Shown here piece by piece: positions 52,711-60,926 of a stretch of 64,000 nt of DNA. The notes below the pieces were generated by a model. That model was not told the DNA's origin, did not search any database, and saw nothing but the letters and a program-made list of their open reading frames with translations. This stretch comes from Fundicoccus ignavus (GTDB lineage Bacteria > Bacillota > Bacilli > Lactobacillales > Aerococcaceae), in the NCBI RefSeq assembly GCF_009659375.1, contig NZ_WJQT01000006.1, forward strand, positions 1-64,000. Direction: 5' to 3'. Position 1 is the stretch's first letter; every line of letters begins with the position of its first letter. The position numbers and the translations under genes were made by a program.

Positions 52711-54660
52711 CTAGTCTTTCTGATAAAAGAGACACTCAAAACCATCAGCATCTAGCGGTAGTCCGTCTGCCCACTTTGGTTGTTCTCTCATTATTTCATT
52801 GACTTCTTCAATACTTGATTCTCCAATAGGCACTTCTAGCACGACCTCATCGTGGACATGCATGACGATGTGATATCCCGCAGCTGCGAGTCGTTGCATT
52901 GTTTCTGCTAAAATATCTCGAGCAATGGCCTGAACAACATTTTCGACAAACTTGCCGCCATAGCTTTCAATCCGTTCCCATTTTTTCCCTAGAGCAATTC
53001 CTTCATAAGTAACCGACTCAGCACCAAAACGGTTCTGTCCCATTTTAGGTTTGGGATACGCAAGTCGTCGGCCACTCGGCAATTCAATAAATAGCATCCC
53101 TTTCTCATAGGTCAAAATCAGCGATTTTAAGTAAATTGTCTCTCGAGACTTCACTACCTGCTTCACCGCCTCATCCATATCCCACCAAAATTGAACAATG
53201 TGAGGATTGGCAAAACGCCAGGAATCGACAATGCCCTTTAACTCAGCTTCTTCCAGTCCCATCTCTATAGCTCCCATCGCTTTCAAAGCACCGACGGACC
53301 CTTGATAGCCACACGCCAATTCAGAAATTTTGCCTTTTTGACGCAAATGCCCATTCACTCCATTCTTCTCAACAGGTACATGGAACATTTGACTGGCTGA
53401 TTGACAGTAAATATCTGCCCCGGCTTCAAATGCCTTTAACCGCCAGGACTCACCGGCAAGCCAAGCTAACACGCGCGCTTCAATGGCTGAGAAGTCTGAT
53501 ATAATAAAACGATGCTCTTTCTTAGGGATAAATGCTGTTCTAATCAACTGGGATAAAACATCCGACGGACTATCATAAACCAGTTCCAACTCTTGAAAGT
53601 TCCCCTCTCTAACGAGGTCCCTCGCAAGTTCAAGATTAGTTAAATTATTACGTCTTAAATTTTGTACTTGAATGAGTCGTCCTGAATATCTACCTGTGCG
53701 ATTCGCACCATAAAATTGAAGCAGCCCTCTGGCTCTTTGATCTTCTCCCCTAACATTCTCCATCGCATGATATTTTCGAACGCTGGATTTTGACAGTTCT
53801 TGCCTTAGTTCCAAAACTTCTTTAACGAATCCAGTCGCATCCACTAGTTCCCTCTCAACTTCCTTTTTAGCAAGTGACTTAATCGGAAGACCTTGATGGT
53901 TTAACCATTCTTTGAGTTGCGTTGGTGAATTTGGATTCTCCAATTCGGTTAACTGAATTGACCGTTTCATATTTTCCTCCCGTAATTGTTTATCAAATTT
54001 GATGGCTTGATTGACAAGTATAGGATCTACCTCTATGCCATAATCATTGATGAATTGGTCTAAGTGATAATGGGACCATTCAAAGTCCGGCATGGGAAAA
54101 TGTGATAATCGGTTTTGAATAGCGATTTCGGTCTCAACGTCTTGCTTATTGTATTCCTTAAATCCTCGCCATTTTATTCGATCATGACTCGGTAGGTTTC
54201 GTGTGCGTTGTCCGTTCAATTGGGTGGGTTTACAGGGCACTGAAAAGTAACGGATAAGTGACTTTCCCTCAATCTTCTTCTGCTCATTTGATCCCAATAC
54301 TTGTGCTGCCTTTTCTAAAGACAATGGCAGACCTAAATAAGCAGACCAGACCATCGTGCAGTACCATGATTCTGGAGAAAGTGATTGTCCTAGATAACTC
54401 GATAAACATACACGCTCGAAGTTAGCATTAAAGGCCCACTTTTTAACGCGGTCATCTTGAAGTGCTGATATCACTTCTTTTGATAATAATTCTCCTTGAG
54501 CTAAATCAACTACCTCAACGGGGCCATGATTAACAGCATAAGCGAAAAGGAGGACCTCGAAGTCCTCGCTCTGCGCGTACTTGTAGACACCCGCTTTTGA
54601 TAAGTCCACCGAAGAAAAGGTCTCGATATCAATATTTAAACTATCAATGACCATACTCAT
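52711..54660 (-). CDS. Phage DNA polymerase I (family A)
   Basis: The 649-residue polymerase has a 3'-5' exonuclease start (LNIDIETFSSVDL). Polymerase motif A is FIISDFSAIEARVLAW, motif B RQKGKISELACGYQG, and motif C HIVMHVHDEVVLEV. It replicates the phage genome with the primase-helicase. Its start overlaps a broken small ORF upstream. Confidence 0.94.
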   Translation of the reverse strand: MSMVIDSLNIDIETFSSVDLSKAGVYKYAQSEDFEVLLFAYAVNHGPVEVVDLAQGELLSKEVISALQDDRVKKWAFNANFERVCLSSYLGQSLSPESWYCTMVWSAYLGLPLSLEKAAQVLGSNEQKKIEGKSLIRYFSVPCKPTQLNGQRTRNLPSHDRIKWRGFKEYNKQDVETEIAIQNRLSHFPMPDFEWSHYHLDQFINDYGIEVDPILVNQAIKFDKQLREENMKRSIQLTELENPNSPTQLKEWLNHQGLPIKSLAKKEVERELVDATGFVKEVLELRQELSKSSVRKYHAMENVRGEDQRARGLLQFYGANRTGRYSGRLIQVQNLRRNNLTNLELARDLVREGNFQELELVYDSPSDVLSQLIRTAFIPKKEHRFIISDFSAIEARVLAWLAGESWRLKAFEAGADIYCQSASQMFHVPVEKNGVNGHLRQKGKISELACGYQGSVGALKAMGAIEMGLEEAELKGIVDSWRFANPHIVQFWWDMDEAVKQVVKSRETIYLKSLILTYEKGMLFIELPSGRRLAYPKPKMGQNRFGAESVTYEGIALGKKWERIESYGGKFVENVVQAIARDILAETMQRLAAAGYHIVMHVHDEVVLEVPIGESSIEEVNEIMREQPKWADGLPLDADGFECLFYQKD

Positions 54661-54765
54661 CCAACTCCTTCAACTTCACTTTCACATCAACATAGGCTGC
54701 AACTCCGACTCGGATGAGCCAAGTAAGGCCCAACCGATGAAGAAGTTATTGACTATAATTTCCAT
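54644..54765 (-). pseudogene. Small membrane-type ORF with apparent frameshift
   Basis: ATG 54765 reads EIIVNNFFIGWALL, then goes out of frame. The -1 frame immediately continues TWLIRVGVAAYVDVKVKLKELDEYGH to a TGA that overlaps the polymerase start. The two halves make one plausible ~40-residue protein if one base is corrected. Could be a sequencing error or real decay. Confidence 0.35.
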
Positions 54766-54885
54766 CTACTTATCGCCTCGGAACTTGTAAAATAGCCAGA
54801 CGATTAAATGACCTAACCATGTTCCGACCTGCCAAGCTCCCGCTAAATAGATTGCATCCTTAGCGATTTCGTTTAAACGCTCCAT
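54766..54885 (-). CDS. Small phage membrane-associated protein, 39 aa
   Basis: The peptide ERLNEIAKDAIYLAGAWQVG continues TWLGHLIVWLFYKFRGDK, with one hydrophobic segment and a basic end. It sits between DUF2815 and the polymerase with normal spacing on the operon strand. Family unknown. Confidence 0.45.
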   Translation of the reverse strand: MERLNEIAKDAIYLAGAWQVGTWLGHLIVWLFYKFRGDK

Positions 54886-54899
54886 GCACTTACCTACCC

Positions 54900-55442
54900 C
54901 TAAGCTAGAAAGTCATCATCAACAGCATCAAAATCTGAAGTAGCTGATGTACGCCCGCCTAATGGCTCACCGTCACGAAGCTTCTGAACGTTACCGAGGC
55001 CAACTGCCACACCTCGATTACCGTTAACGTTATACGCATAAAAATTTAATGACACACGTGCATAAATACCTGAGTAAACTTCAGAACGTTCAAGAATTGG
55101 CTGGACTGATTGGTCAACAATTTGTGGTGCTTGAACTGAGTTCGCGTTAATGAAATAGGCATCTTTGTATGCCGCATCATCACGTTCTACATCTCCATCA
55201 CGAAGCGGTAACTTTAAAGCAGCTTTATTAGGTTTCTTACCACCAAATTTACCAATCCCCACTTCAATGGCCGCATCCATAGCTGCTTCTATCTTTTCAA
55301 TCGTTTTTGTATCAGATTTTGGAATAATCAAACTCACAGAATACTTATCTTTGCCACCATTCATCCCCGGTCTTGGTTCCCACACATTTGCGTAAGATAA
55401 ACGAACTTCACCTGTTACTACTTTAGTGTTCTGTTTAGACAT
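54900..55442 (-). CDS. DUF2815, putative single-strand DNA-binding protein
   Basis: The 180-residue OB-like protein (VTGEVRLSYANVWEPRPGMNGGKDKYSVSLIIPKSD..., GIYARVSLNFYAYNVNGNRGVAVGL) ends in the acidic tail DFDAVDDDFLA, as in SSB-like proteins. DUF2815 is regularly next to DUF2800 and DNA polymerase I in this phage group. Confidence 0.88.
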   Translation of the reverse strand: MSKQNTKVVTGEVRLSYANVWEPRPGMNGGKDKYSVSLIIPKSDTKTIEKIEAAMDAAIEVGIGKFGGKKPNKAALKLPLRDGDVERDDAAYKDAYFINANSVQAPQIVDQSVQPILERSEVYSGIYARVSLNFYAYNVNGNRGVAVGLGNVQKLRDGEPLGGRTSATSDFDAVDDDFLA

Positions 55443-55459
55443 ATTATTTTTCTCCTTTT

Positions 55460-56578
55460 CTAATTAAAATCTACATTTACATCATGTTTGACGATTTCTG
55501 GACGGCGATCCGATGCAGGTACCAAAGTTGGTTGCCCTGATGGTTTAGTAATTAAGTCACCAAATACTTCTCGGAATTTCTCTTTACCTAATTTTGCTTC
55601 GAGCTTAGTGAGTGGTAGTAAGGATTGTTGGTAAATATCCTCAATATTTTGTTCCGTTGCTCGTTGTTCTACTAATTTAGAATCAACATATTTTCGATTT
55701 GAACGCGATTCTACAAGTTTGAAGTTGGGATAATGTTTACCATGTTCTACTGCTTGTTTTTCAGCATATTCTTTAACATCCTTGGCCCATTTTGCTAAAT
55801 CATCGACATGGGATAAAACCTCTGCCATTTCTTCATCATTCAGCAAATGAGCTTCTTTCAACTGATATTTACGAAGTTCTAGATGATGATTAGCACGGTC
55901 TTTGGAGATAGCTTTGATTTTAGTCATTGCTAACCAATCACCATACTCCAATTTGCCCTCACCTTTATAAGCTTGCATAGCTTTAGCCTTAAGTTCTCCA
56001 TTAGCCCACTCTAATATGGGGGCAGTATCCATCGTCCAAGTTGCTACATTACCAATACGTGGCTGGTAGATGGTCATCCGGACTTCTTCGATATCGTAGA
56101 TGCTATCGACGAGATTGAGTGCACCTAGGGCATACAATAGAAGCTGAGTATTGTTCTCGGGATTGACGTAGTATCTGCCGTACTTTAAATCAATCAGATG
56201 CAATATTTTGTCTGAGATAAGTACAGCATCTCCTGTACCAAATCCTTCTGGAACATAGGGCGAAAAGTCCAATCGCTGTTCGATAAACAACAATGTGTTT
56301 TCACCTAATGATTCTTTATGTTCAACCACAAAGTTGGCATAGTCCTGACAGTAGCGTTCCATGTCTTCGTCATGATAAATCGAACCTTCTAAAACTGACG
56401 CTTGATTTAACTTCAATTTTAAGAAATGTTCGGCCATCGCATGTGCTGCAGTCCCCTGTTCTGCCGCTTCTGATGATTCATCTTCCGGAACCATCGCTTC
56501 AAGTAATGCAATCGGTCCATGATTCAACCATTTGTGAGAACTGGAGGCGGAAAGCAATGCGTGTTTCTTAGTCTTCAT
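55460..56578 (-). CDS. DUF2800, Cas4/RecB-like nuclease
   Basis: The 372-residue protein has SASSSHKWLNHGPIALLEAM, GTAAHAMAEHFL and the PD-(D/E)XK core GTGDAVLISDKILHLIDLKYG (about 125-145). Presumed exonuclease working with DUF2815 in phage recombination. It overlaps 56568-56867 by 11 bp. Confidence 0.88.
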   Translation of the reverse strand: MKTKKHALLSASSSHKWLNHGPIALLEAMVPEDESSEAAEQGTAAHAMAEHFLKLKLNQASVLEGSIYHDEDMERYCQDYANFVVEHKESLGENTLLFIEQRLDFSPYVPEGFGTGDAVLISDKILHLIDLKYGRYYVNPENNTQLLLYALGALNLVDSIYDIEEVRMTIYQPRIGNVATWTMDTAPILEWANGELKAKAMQAYKGEGKLEYGDWLAMTKIKAISKDRANHHLELRKYQLKEAHLLNDEEMAEVLSHVDDLAKWAKDVKEYAEKQAVEHGKHYPNFKLVESRSNRKYVDSKLVEQRATEQNIEDIYQQSLLPLTKLEAKLGKEKFREVFGDLITKPSGQPTLVPASDRRPEIVKHDVNVDFN

Positions 56579-56867
56579 GTGCTAACGCCTCAACCGCTTT
56601 CCACAACTCGGGATAGACCTTAGGTTCTAATTCACTTAATTTGTTGCTACCAAATTGTCGGATGAGTGACCGAATTTCGGTAGTAAACCCTTGCCTTGAC
56701 TTCTCTGCTAGAAATACCTGAATTGCTTCAAACGAAACAGGATGTATTTCCGAAGCAACTTCTTCAACTGGGTGATCATTATTCATAAAATTTAAAAGTT
56801 CGATTAGGCTGTCGTTTAGATTCTGAGCATCTTCTAACACTTGTTTGTACAACTTCATTCTCGACAT
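56568..56867 (-). CDS. Phage protein, 99 aa
   Basis: Helical protein (MKLYKQVLEDAQNLNDSLIELLNFM, then FEAIQVFLAEKSRQGFTTEIRSLIRQFG). The tail NKLSELEPKVYPELWKAVEAL resembles small rRNA-biogenesis-like phage proteins seen before DUF2800. GGAGATAAAC precedes ATG. Function unknown. Confidence 0.7.
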   Translation of the reverse strand: MSRMKLYKQVLEDAQNLNDSLIELLNFMNNDHPVEEVASEIHPVSFEAIQVFLAEKSRQGFTTEIRSLIRQFGSNKLSELEPKVYPELWKAVEALAHED

Positions 56868-56973
56868 GTTTATCTCCTTTACTATTAGACATGATTTGAC
56901 GTGCGAGCTTCTTCGTTACTATTGAAATCGCAATAAGACTACTAGCAATTTCTTCATTAGTTGTTTGGTCCAA
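56779..56973 (-). CDS. Phage protein, 64 aa, TTG start
   Basis: TTG at 56973 stands 9 nt after GGAGG. The N-terminal half (NEEIASSLIAISIVTKKLARQIM) matches small early phage proteins; the second half overlaps the next gene by 89 bp in another frame. Both frames have good ribosome sites, so I keep both. Confidence 0.55.
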   Translation of the reverse strand: MDQTTNEEIASSLIAISIVTKKLARQIMSNSKGDKHVENEVVQTSVRRCSESKRQPNRTFKFYE

Positions 56974-57144
56974 GACCGATTACCTCCTTCCATTCCTCAT
57001 AGGACATCCGTCGCTGTTTTGAGTAACTTTTTAGAAAGTATTTTCAAATTTCTTCTGTGCCTCCAAGAAAGATGGCGACTTTGATTTTTTCCTTCCATCT
57101 CTCTTAGGACATCCAGCATCAACTTGAGTAACTAATCGGAAAAG

Positions 57145-57699
57145 TTATTTCCAATCTCTTAAGGCTTCTTGAATAATCGGCAATAATTTATTCTTGGTAT
57201 TATTAACCGTCTTTTGAGAACAACCAACAATATCTGCCACTTCACGCTCGGTCAATTCTTCTATAAATAAAAGGGACATAATCAGTTTGTTACGCTCAGA
57301 AAAATCATCCAGCACTTCTTCAAATGCCTCATACAATAGATGAGCTTCAGCATCTTCCTCTACATTTGTCTGAGCTGTCGCTTCAAAGTTCGTAGTTTCA
57401 GAGATACGATCTAAAGATAGCGGTAACCCCATCTTCAATTGACTCAATGGTTCACCGGTACCTACTAATGCTTTATATTGGTCTGGTGATTCGGGTAGCC
57501 AATTTGATTTTTCATCTTTGTAGTTTTCCCAGACACGATTGACATCTCTATACGCACGTTGAGCTCGTTTATCTTCACGCCATTCTTCGCGCATCATTTC
57601 TAAGTAGATTTCTTCTGATACTTCGACCTCTTGATTAACAAGGATAGTTTTACCATTCACCAGTATTGCTGTTTTTACTGTAATAAATCGATTTTTCAT
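57145..57699 (-). CDS. Sigma-70 region-4-like phage regulator
   Basis: Acidic N-terminal part (VNQEVEVSEEIYLEMMREEWREDKR...) and C-terminal region-4 helix-turn-helix (FSERNKLIMSLLFIEELTEREVADIVGCSQKTVNNTKNKLL, given here as motif positions ~135-175). Lacks region 2, so it is probably a specificity or activator factor for early/middle genes. ATG follows AGGAGCACACAC. Confidence 0.8.
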   Translation of the reverse strand: MKNRFITVKTAILVNGKTILVNQEVEVSEEIYLEMMREEWREDKRAQRAYRDVNRVWENYKDEKSNWLPESPDQYKALVGTGEPLSQLKMGLPLSLDRISETTNFEATAQTNVEEDAEAHLLYEAFEEVLDDFSERNKLIMSLLFIEELTEREVADIVGCSQKTVNNTKNKLLPIIQEALRDWK

Positions 57700-57725
57700 G
57701 TGTGTGCTCCTTTGGTTTTATCCGC

Positions 57726-57806
57726 AGAGCTGTCACATGTCCGAAGAGCAAAAAAAGACAGACTAAAAACTACCAATTGGTAGTTTCCAGTCTGTCTAGC
57801 AGCTCT
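57726..57806. terminator. Strong composite hairpin
   Basis: AGACAGACT/AGTCTGTCT encloses the palindrome AAACTACCAATTGGTAGTTT, and an outer AGAGCTG/CAGCTCT stem (57726-57732, 57800-57806) extends it. It lies between the 46-residue gene and the sigma-like gene and separates regulatory from early genes. Confidence 0.7.
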
Positions 57807-57820
57807 ACGGAATTGTTTAT

Positions 57821-57961
57821 TTACTTATTAATGACTTTTATCGTGTTATCCTTTGTAAACTGAATAATCGTCGTATACCCTTTGTTAGAGATAATGACTT
57901 GCTTTTTAGTTTCGTTAATTTCGCATACCTTTTTGTTATTTCTATTTCGTACTTCAACCAA
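57821..57961 (-). CDS. Small phage protein, 46 aa, TTG start
   Basis: GGAGGTGAATCT precedes TTG 57961. The product VEVRNRNNKKVCEINETKKQ, then VIISNKGYTTIIQFTKDNTI, is beta-rich and Lys/Asn-rich, like small XtrA-like phage proteins. No known function. Confidence 0.55.
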   Translation of the reverse strand: MVEVRNRNNKKVCEINETKKQVIISNKGYTTIIQFTKDNTIKVINK

Positions 57962-57984
57962 AGATTCACCTCCTTTAAAACAAA

Positions 57985-58031
57985 AAAAAGACAAAGTTAC
58001 CTATAGATTGATACTCTACAGATAACTTCGC
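57985..58031 (-). terminator. Terminator after 61-aa gene
   Basis: AGTTATCTGTAG and CTATAGGTAACT pair at about 10 of 12 positions on the minus strand and are followed by TTTGTCTTTTTTTTG. Confidence 0.6.
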
Positions 58032-58075
58032 CTTCAGCTCCAATAATTTGGGCATTTCACGATAGTTTCTTTTAC

Positions 58076-58261
58076 TTATTTAATTTGTTGCCGTTTCATA
58101 CTTTCTATTTGATAGACGATTTCATTCCAAGGTACTACAACCTTTTTACTCTTACTTAACTTAAACTCCGCCACAATGTCTCCGTCACTATTGACCATTG
58201 CGTCAAATAAACGTTCTGGAACTTGTTCTAAGCTATTAATATTACGAATTGATCTTTTCAT
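58076..58261 (-). CDS. Small phage protein, 61 aa
   Basis: The product begins RSIRNINSLEQVPERLFD, then AEFKLSKSKKVVVPWNEIVYQ. TAGGAGGAAAAATG gives a strong start. A decayed copy of its N-terminal half lies at 58599-58682. Function unknown; it is an early-region small gene. Confidence 0.6.
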   Translation of the reverse strand: MKRSIRNINSLEQVPERLFDAMVNSDGDIVAEFKLSKSKKVVVPWNEIVYQIESMKRQQIK

Positions 58262-58285
58262 TTTTCCTCCTAAAATTAAAAATTT

Positions 58286-58750
58286 AATATTAGCTAAATC
58301 AAAGTAACTGTTTCATTAGGCATGTAACAATTTGTGCTCTTGATGATTATAATAAAATTAACCCCTCCATTTAGCTTATATGTATAAATACGTAATTAAT
58401 GCCTAAATTCGTCTTTAAAATGTATTAAATTTTCATTAAGTTTTTTTGTGGGCTATGCCTTTTTCTTGATGAAAGAATACTATTGGTCAAACAGGAAATA
58501 ATTATTGAACTTCCAGATAATTACGAATAATCGATTGAATTTTATAGATAGCTCACTGGGATTTAATCACTTTTATGGATAAGTCGCTGTTCTTATTTTA
58601 AACTCCATCATCGTCGACTATTACATCAAATAAACGCTCTAGAACTTGGTCAAAGCTATTAATAATACAAATTTCTTTTTTCTTTTTCCCCTCCTAAAAT
58701 GGCAAATCATTATAATCTATATCGCTAGTAACTATTCCATTAGACATATA
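58286..58750 (-). repeat. Ancient tandem duplication in the early region
   Basis: Two units resemble each other. Unit one is the 3' end of the 118-residue gene plus a decayed 61-residue gene (58599-58750; INSFDQVLERLFDVIV). Unit two is a decayed copy of that 3' end (58286-58335) plus the intact 61-residue gene (58076-58261; INSLEQVPERLFDAMV). The intervening 58336-58598 is AT-rich with no gene. Confidence 0.45.
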
Positions 58751-59050
58751 AGAATCAATTGCATATGTTAAGCTATTATTTAATCGTGGGTGTTTCGAAT
58801 CTTCTAAAACTGTTTGGTACAAATCATCTACTAAATAGCTCAAGCTATTTGTTCTTCCACTACTTGCTAAAAATTGTAGCTCTCCGCCTTTAGTGACACT
58901 CCAAATTTCAACACAATGCGAATCATAATCATTAACTCTATAGTTACTTTTGCTTATGCTCATAATATGGATGCTAGTACTATTCGTCATGTCTAATTGA
59001 AAACTATCTCCTGAAATCGCATTTCGTAATCCATATGAATTTGAGTTCAT
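58694..59050 (-). CDS. Unrecognised phage protein, 118 aa
   Basis: Soluble protein (NSNSYGLRNAISGDSFQLDM, VNDYDSHCVEIWSVTKGGELQFLASSG in part, DSYMSNGIVTSDIDYNDLPF at the end). Follows the XRE gene on the same strand. No family recognised. Its 3' end is partly duplicated downstream. Confidence 0.6.
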   Translation of the reverse strand: MNSNSYGLRNAISGDSFQLDMTNSTSIHIMSISKSNYRVNDYDSHCVEIWSVTKGGELQFLASSGRTNSLSYLVDDLYQTVLEDSKHPRLNNSLTYAIDSYMSNGIVTSDIDYNDLPF

Positions 59051-59080
59051 TACCGCTCTCGTGACTTCTTCAGGATACTC

Positions 59081-59500
59081 CTAACCCTCGTCTAAAAATG
59101 TTTCATAGTTCATAAGAGGATGATCTACAAAAGCGTTAATATCTGGATCCGCATGATTTAGTTCATCGGGAGTATATTTAATCCAACGAACTTGATCACC
59201 TACAGTGTCTTTTTTCAATTTTTCGAAGAACTTTATTAAATACCGCTCAGTTGGGGTCAACGAATTAAATTCAACACTTATTGATGTATCAACACTTACA
59301 CCGAAAAACTCAGCGACACTAACCACAAAATCAATCCCTGGCTTAGAGCCCTCATCCTTGCTAGTACGATATATATAACCCGCACTAACGTTGGCATGAC
59401 TTTCCAATTCGCCAATCTTTGCCTTATTCTCCTTAATTAATTGTGATATATTATCAAAAAACAAATTTGCCTTGAACATTAAATCAACTCTTTCCATCAA
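59081..59500 (-). CDS. XRE-like phage regulator, 139 aa
   Basis: Helix-turn-helix (NISQLIKENKAKIGELESHANVSAGYIYR... FVVSVAEFFGVSVDTSI, residues ~17-75) with an acidic ~60-residue tail. The ATG at 59479 may be the true start, as GAAAGAG precedes it. It begins the early operon behind its own promoter, the position of a Cro-like or early repressor gene, but it points the same way as the other XRE gene at 60426. Confidence 0.75.
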   Translation of the reverse strand: MMERVDLMFKANLFFDNISQLIKENKAKIGELESHANVSAGYIYRTSKDEGSKPGIDFVVSVAEFFGVSVDTSISVEFNSLTPTERYLIKFFEKLKKDTVGDQVRWIKYTPDELNHADPDINAFVDHPLMNYETFLDEG

Positions 59501-59519
59501 TTTACTTTAACACCATAAT

Positions 59520-59548
59520 TATATATATCAGTTTCACATCTAGGTCAA
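59520..59548 (-). promoter_or_regulatory. Early-operon promoter
   Basis: TTGACC (59543-59548) and TATATA (59520-59525) are 17 bp apart on the minus strand, about 20-40 bp before the XRE gene. Confidence 0.65.
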
Positions 59549-59617
59549 GCCCAGTTATTTATTGACCTTTTCAACAAGTTCAAATTAACAAATTAGCTTT
59601 TTTGCGAACTTCTTATT

Positions 59618-59643
59618 TAAAAAACAAAGCGAGTTTCCTCGCT
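59618..59643 (-). terminator. Terminator after ImmA/IrrE gene
   Basis: AGCGAG (59628-59633), loop, CTCGCT (59638-59643); the minus-strand RNA continues TTGTTTTTT. It insulates the regulator pair 59650-60788 from the early promoter. Confidence 0.8.
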
Positions 59644-59649
59644 AAATTG

Positions 59650-60413
59650 TTAGAATAAACTGCCTTCATTTAAATAATCTCTTGTAAATCTTTCGAACCG
59701 TACTCTCGCGGCATCATATGAAACTTCATAGGTATCAGATATTTGATTAACTATTACTGCTTTTTGTAAAGAACTACAATCTTCTAAGTCATAGTCTTCC
59801 AATAGATTTGACAAAGATGATTTATTCATCAATAGACAGGAGGCTAGACTATTTGCTTGCCACTCTATCCAATCATGATCTGATTGAAAGTTTCTCGGGC
59901 CCTTCCCATTATAAGAACTGGTCATTGCTGCCGTCAATGGCGCATGACTCCTATCATTCGCATCTTCTAATTCAAATAGTGTTAGTTGATTATCGCATCT
60001 TGAAAAATAAGGTCTATGCAAAATTGAGTGAGCGCATTCATGGATTAGAGTAAACCGACGTAAATATTCACTACGGTCTTCAGTCAAACTACTGTCTAAT
60101 AAGATAGTATCCTGAAAAATTGTTAAATTCCGACACTATTGTCAGATGGATAATACACAGGAATATTATCAGAATCATTAAAGACAAACATACCAAAGTA
60201 ACACCTATTGTGCGATAAATAATGGTATTCAATTTCAAGTTCCAGAAAGAATTCGGTAAAATCATCTACGTCCAATCCCTGAGGATCGATTAACAAATCA
60301 GAATTGTATCTATTAATTAGAATCAAAGCCAATTCTTCAATATCGGGTTGCGATAATTGTGGAACTTTATTATTTCGATATCTAATTCCCAGAGTGTTAA
60401 AACCAACCATCAT
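59650..60413 (-). pseudogene. ImmA/IrrE-type metallopeptidase split by a frameshift
   Basis: The N-terminal frame (60413 to 60123: PQLSQPDIEELALILINRYN...) stops at TAA. The -1 frame continues NLTIFQDTILLDSS into LTEDRSEYLRRFTLIHECAHSILH and onward to 59650. Together they form one IrrE-like protein with the zinc motif HECAH. These peptidases cleave or inactivate the neighbouring XRE repressor after DNA damage. An indel near 60105-60125 (around GGAATTTAAC) separates the halves, so the switch may be broken unless the second ORF starts on its own. Confidence 0.7.
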
Positions 60414-60425
60414 ATCATCCTTTGC

Positions 60426-60788
60426 CTATCTATTCTCTAATGAGTTAATAAATGCCAACCACTCTTCCTCACCTGCGTCCAAGTCTTTCGCACGACGTAA
60501 TGCTGCATTGATATACTCTTTACCTGCAACATAGTCTGGTAAGTCTGGCGCAATATTCTGTCGTTGATCACCAGCTAAATTCATTAGATGATCCGTTTCT
60601 TCATGTGTTAATTTTAAGTAATCGACAATTTTATTTAATCGTTCGATATCAAAGGAATCTCTTCTTCCCTTTTCAACATCGCTTAAATAAGGAGATGTAA
60701 TCCCAATTGCGTCCGCCATATCTTTTAGCGTCACTCGTCTTTCTTTTCGGAGTTTCGCCAAGTATCCTCCAAAATTAATCATTATCAT
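60426..60788 (-). CDS. XRE-family repressor
   Basis: Residues ~5-65 are a helix-turn-helix (YLAKLRKERRVTLKDMADAIGITSPYLSDVEKGRR), followed by a helical tail. Paired with an ImmA/IrrE peptidase, it is the likely lysogeny or accessory repressor. The probable start is ATG 60782; the GGTGGG ribosome site is half of the palindrome CCACCAAATGGTGG (60790-60803). Confidence 0.85.
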   Translation of the reverse strand: MIMINFGGYLAKLRKERRVTLKDMADAIGITSPYLSDVEKGRRDSFDIERLNKIVDYLKLTHEETDHLMNLAGDQRQNIAPDLPDYVAGKEYINAALRRAKDLDAGEEEWLAFINSLENR

Positions 60789-60789
60789 C

Positions 60790-60880
60790 CCACCAAATGG
60801 TGGTCCCCCCCTTTATATGCAAATTAGTTAATTAGCTTATTTGCTAATTTGAGTATGTTAAATTTGCCAGGATTTGTCAA
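60790..60880 (-). promoter_or_regulatory. Promoter and operator of the XRE/ImmA pair
   Basis: TTGACA (60875-60880) and CATACT (60852-60857) are 17 bp apart on the minus strand. Downstream, CAAATTAG and CTAATTTG (60820-60827, 60844-60851) form an 8-bp dyad fitting a repressor operator. CCACCAAATGGTGG (60790-60803) covers the ribosome site and could control translation. Confidence 0.65.
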
Positions 60881-60888
60881 ATGAAATT

Positions 60889-60918
60889 ATTAAAGCATCC
60901 ATGATTGGATGCTTTAAT
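60889..60918 (-). terminator. Terminator after the LlaJI-like R2 gene
   Basis: ATTAAAGCATCC (60889-60900) and GGATGCTTTAAT (60907-60918) form a perfect 12-bp stem with a 6-nt loop, 9 bp beyond the stop at 60927. Confidence 0.8.
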
Positions 60919-60926
60919 GCTTACTA

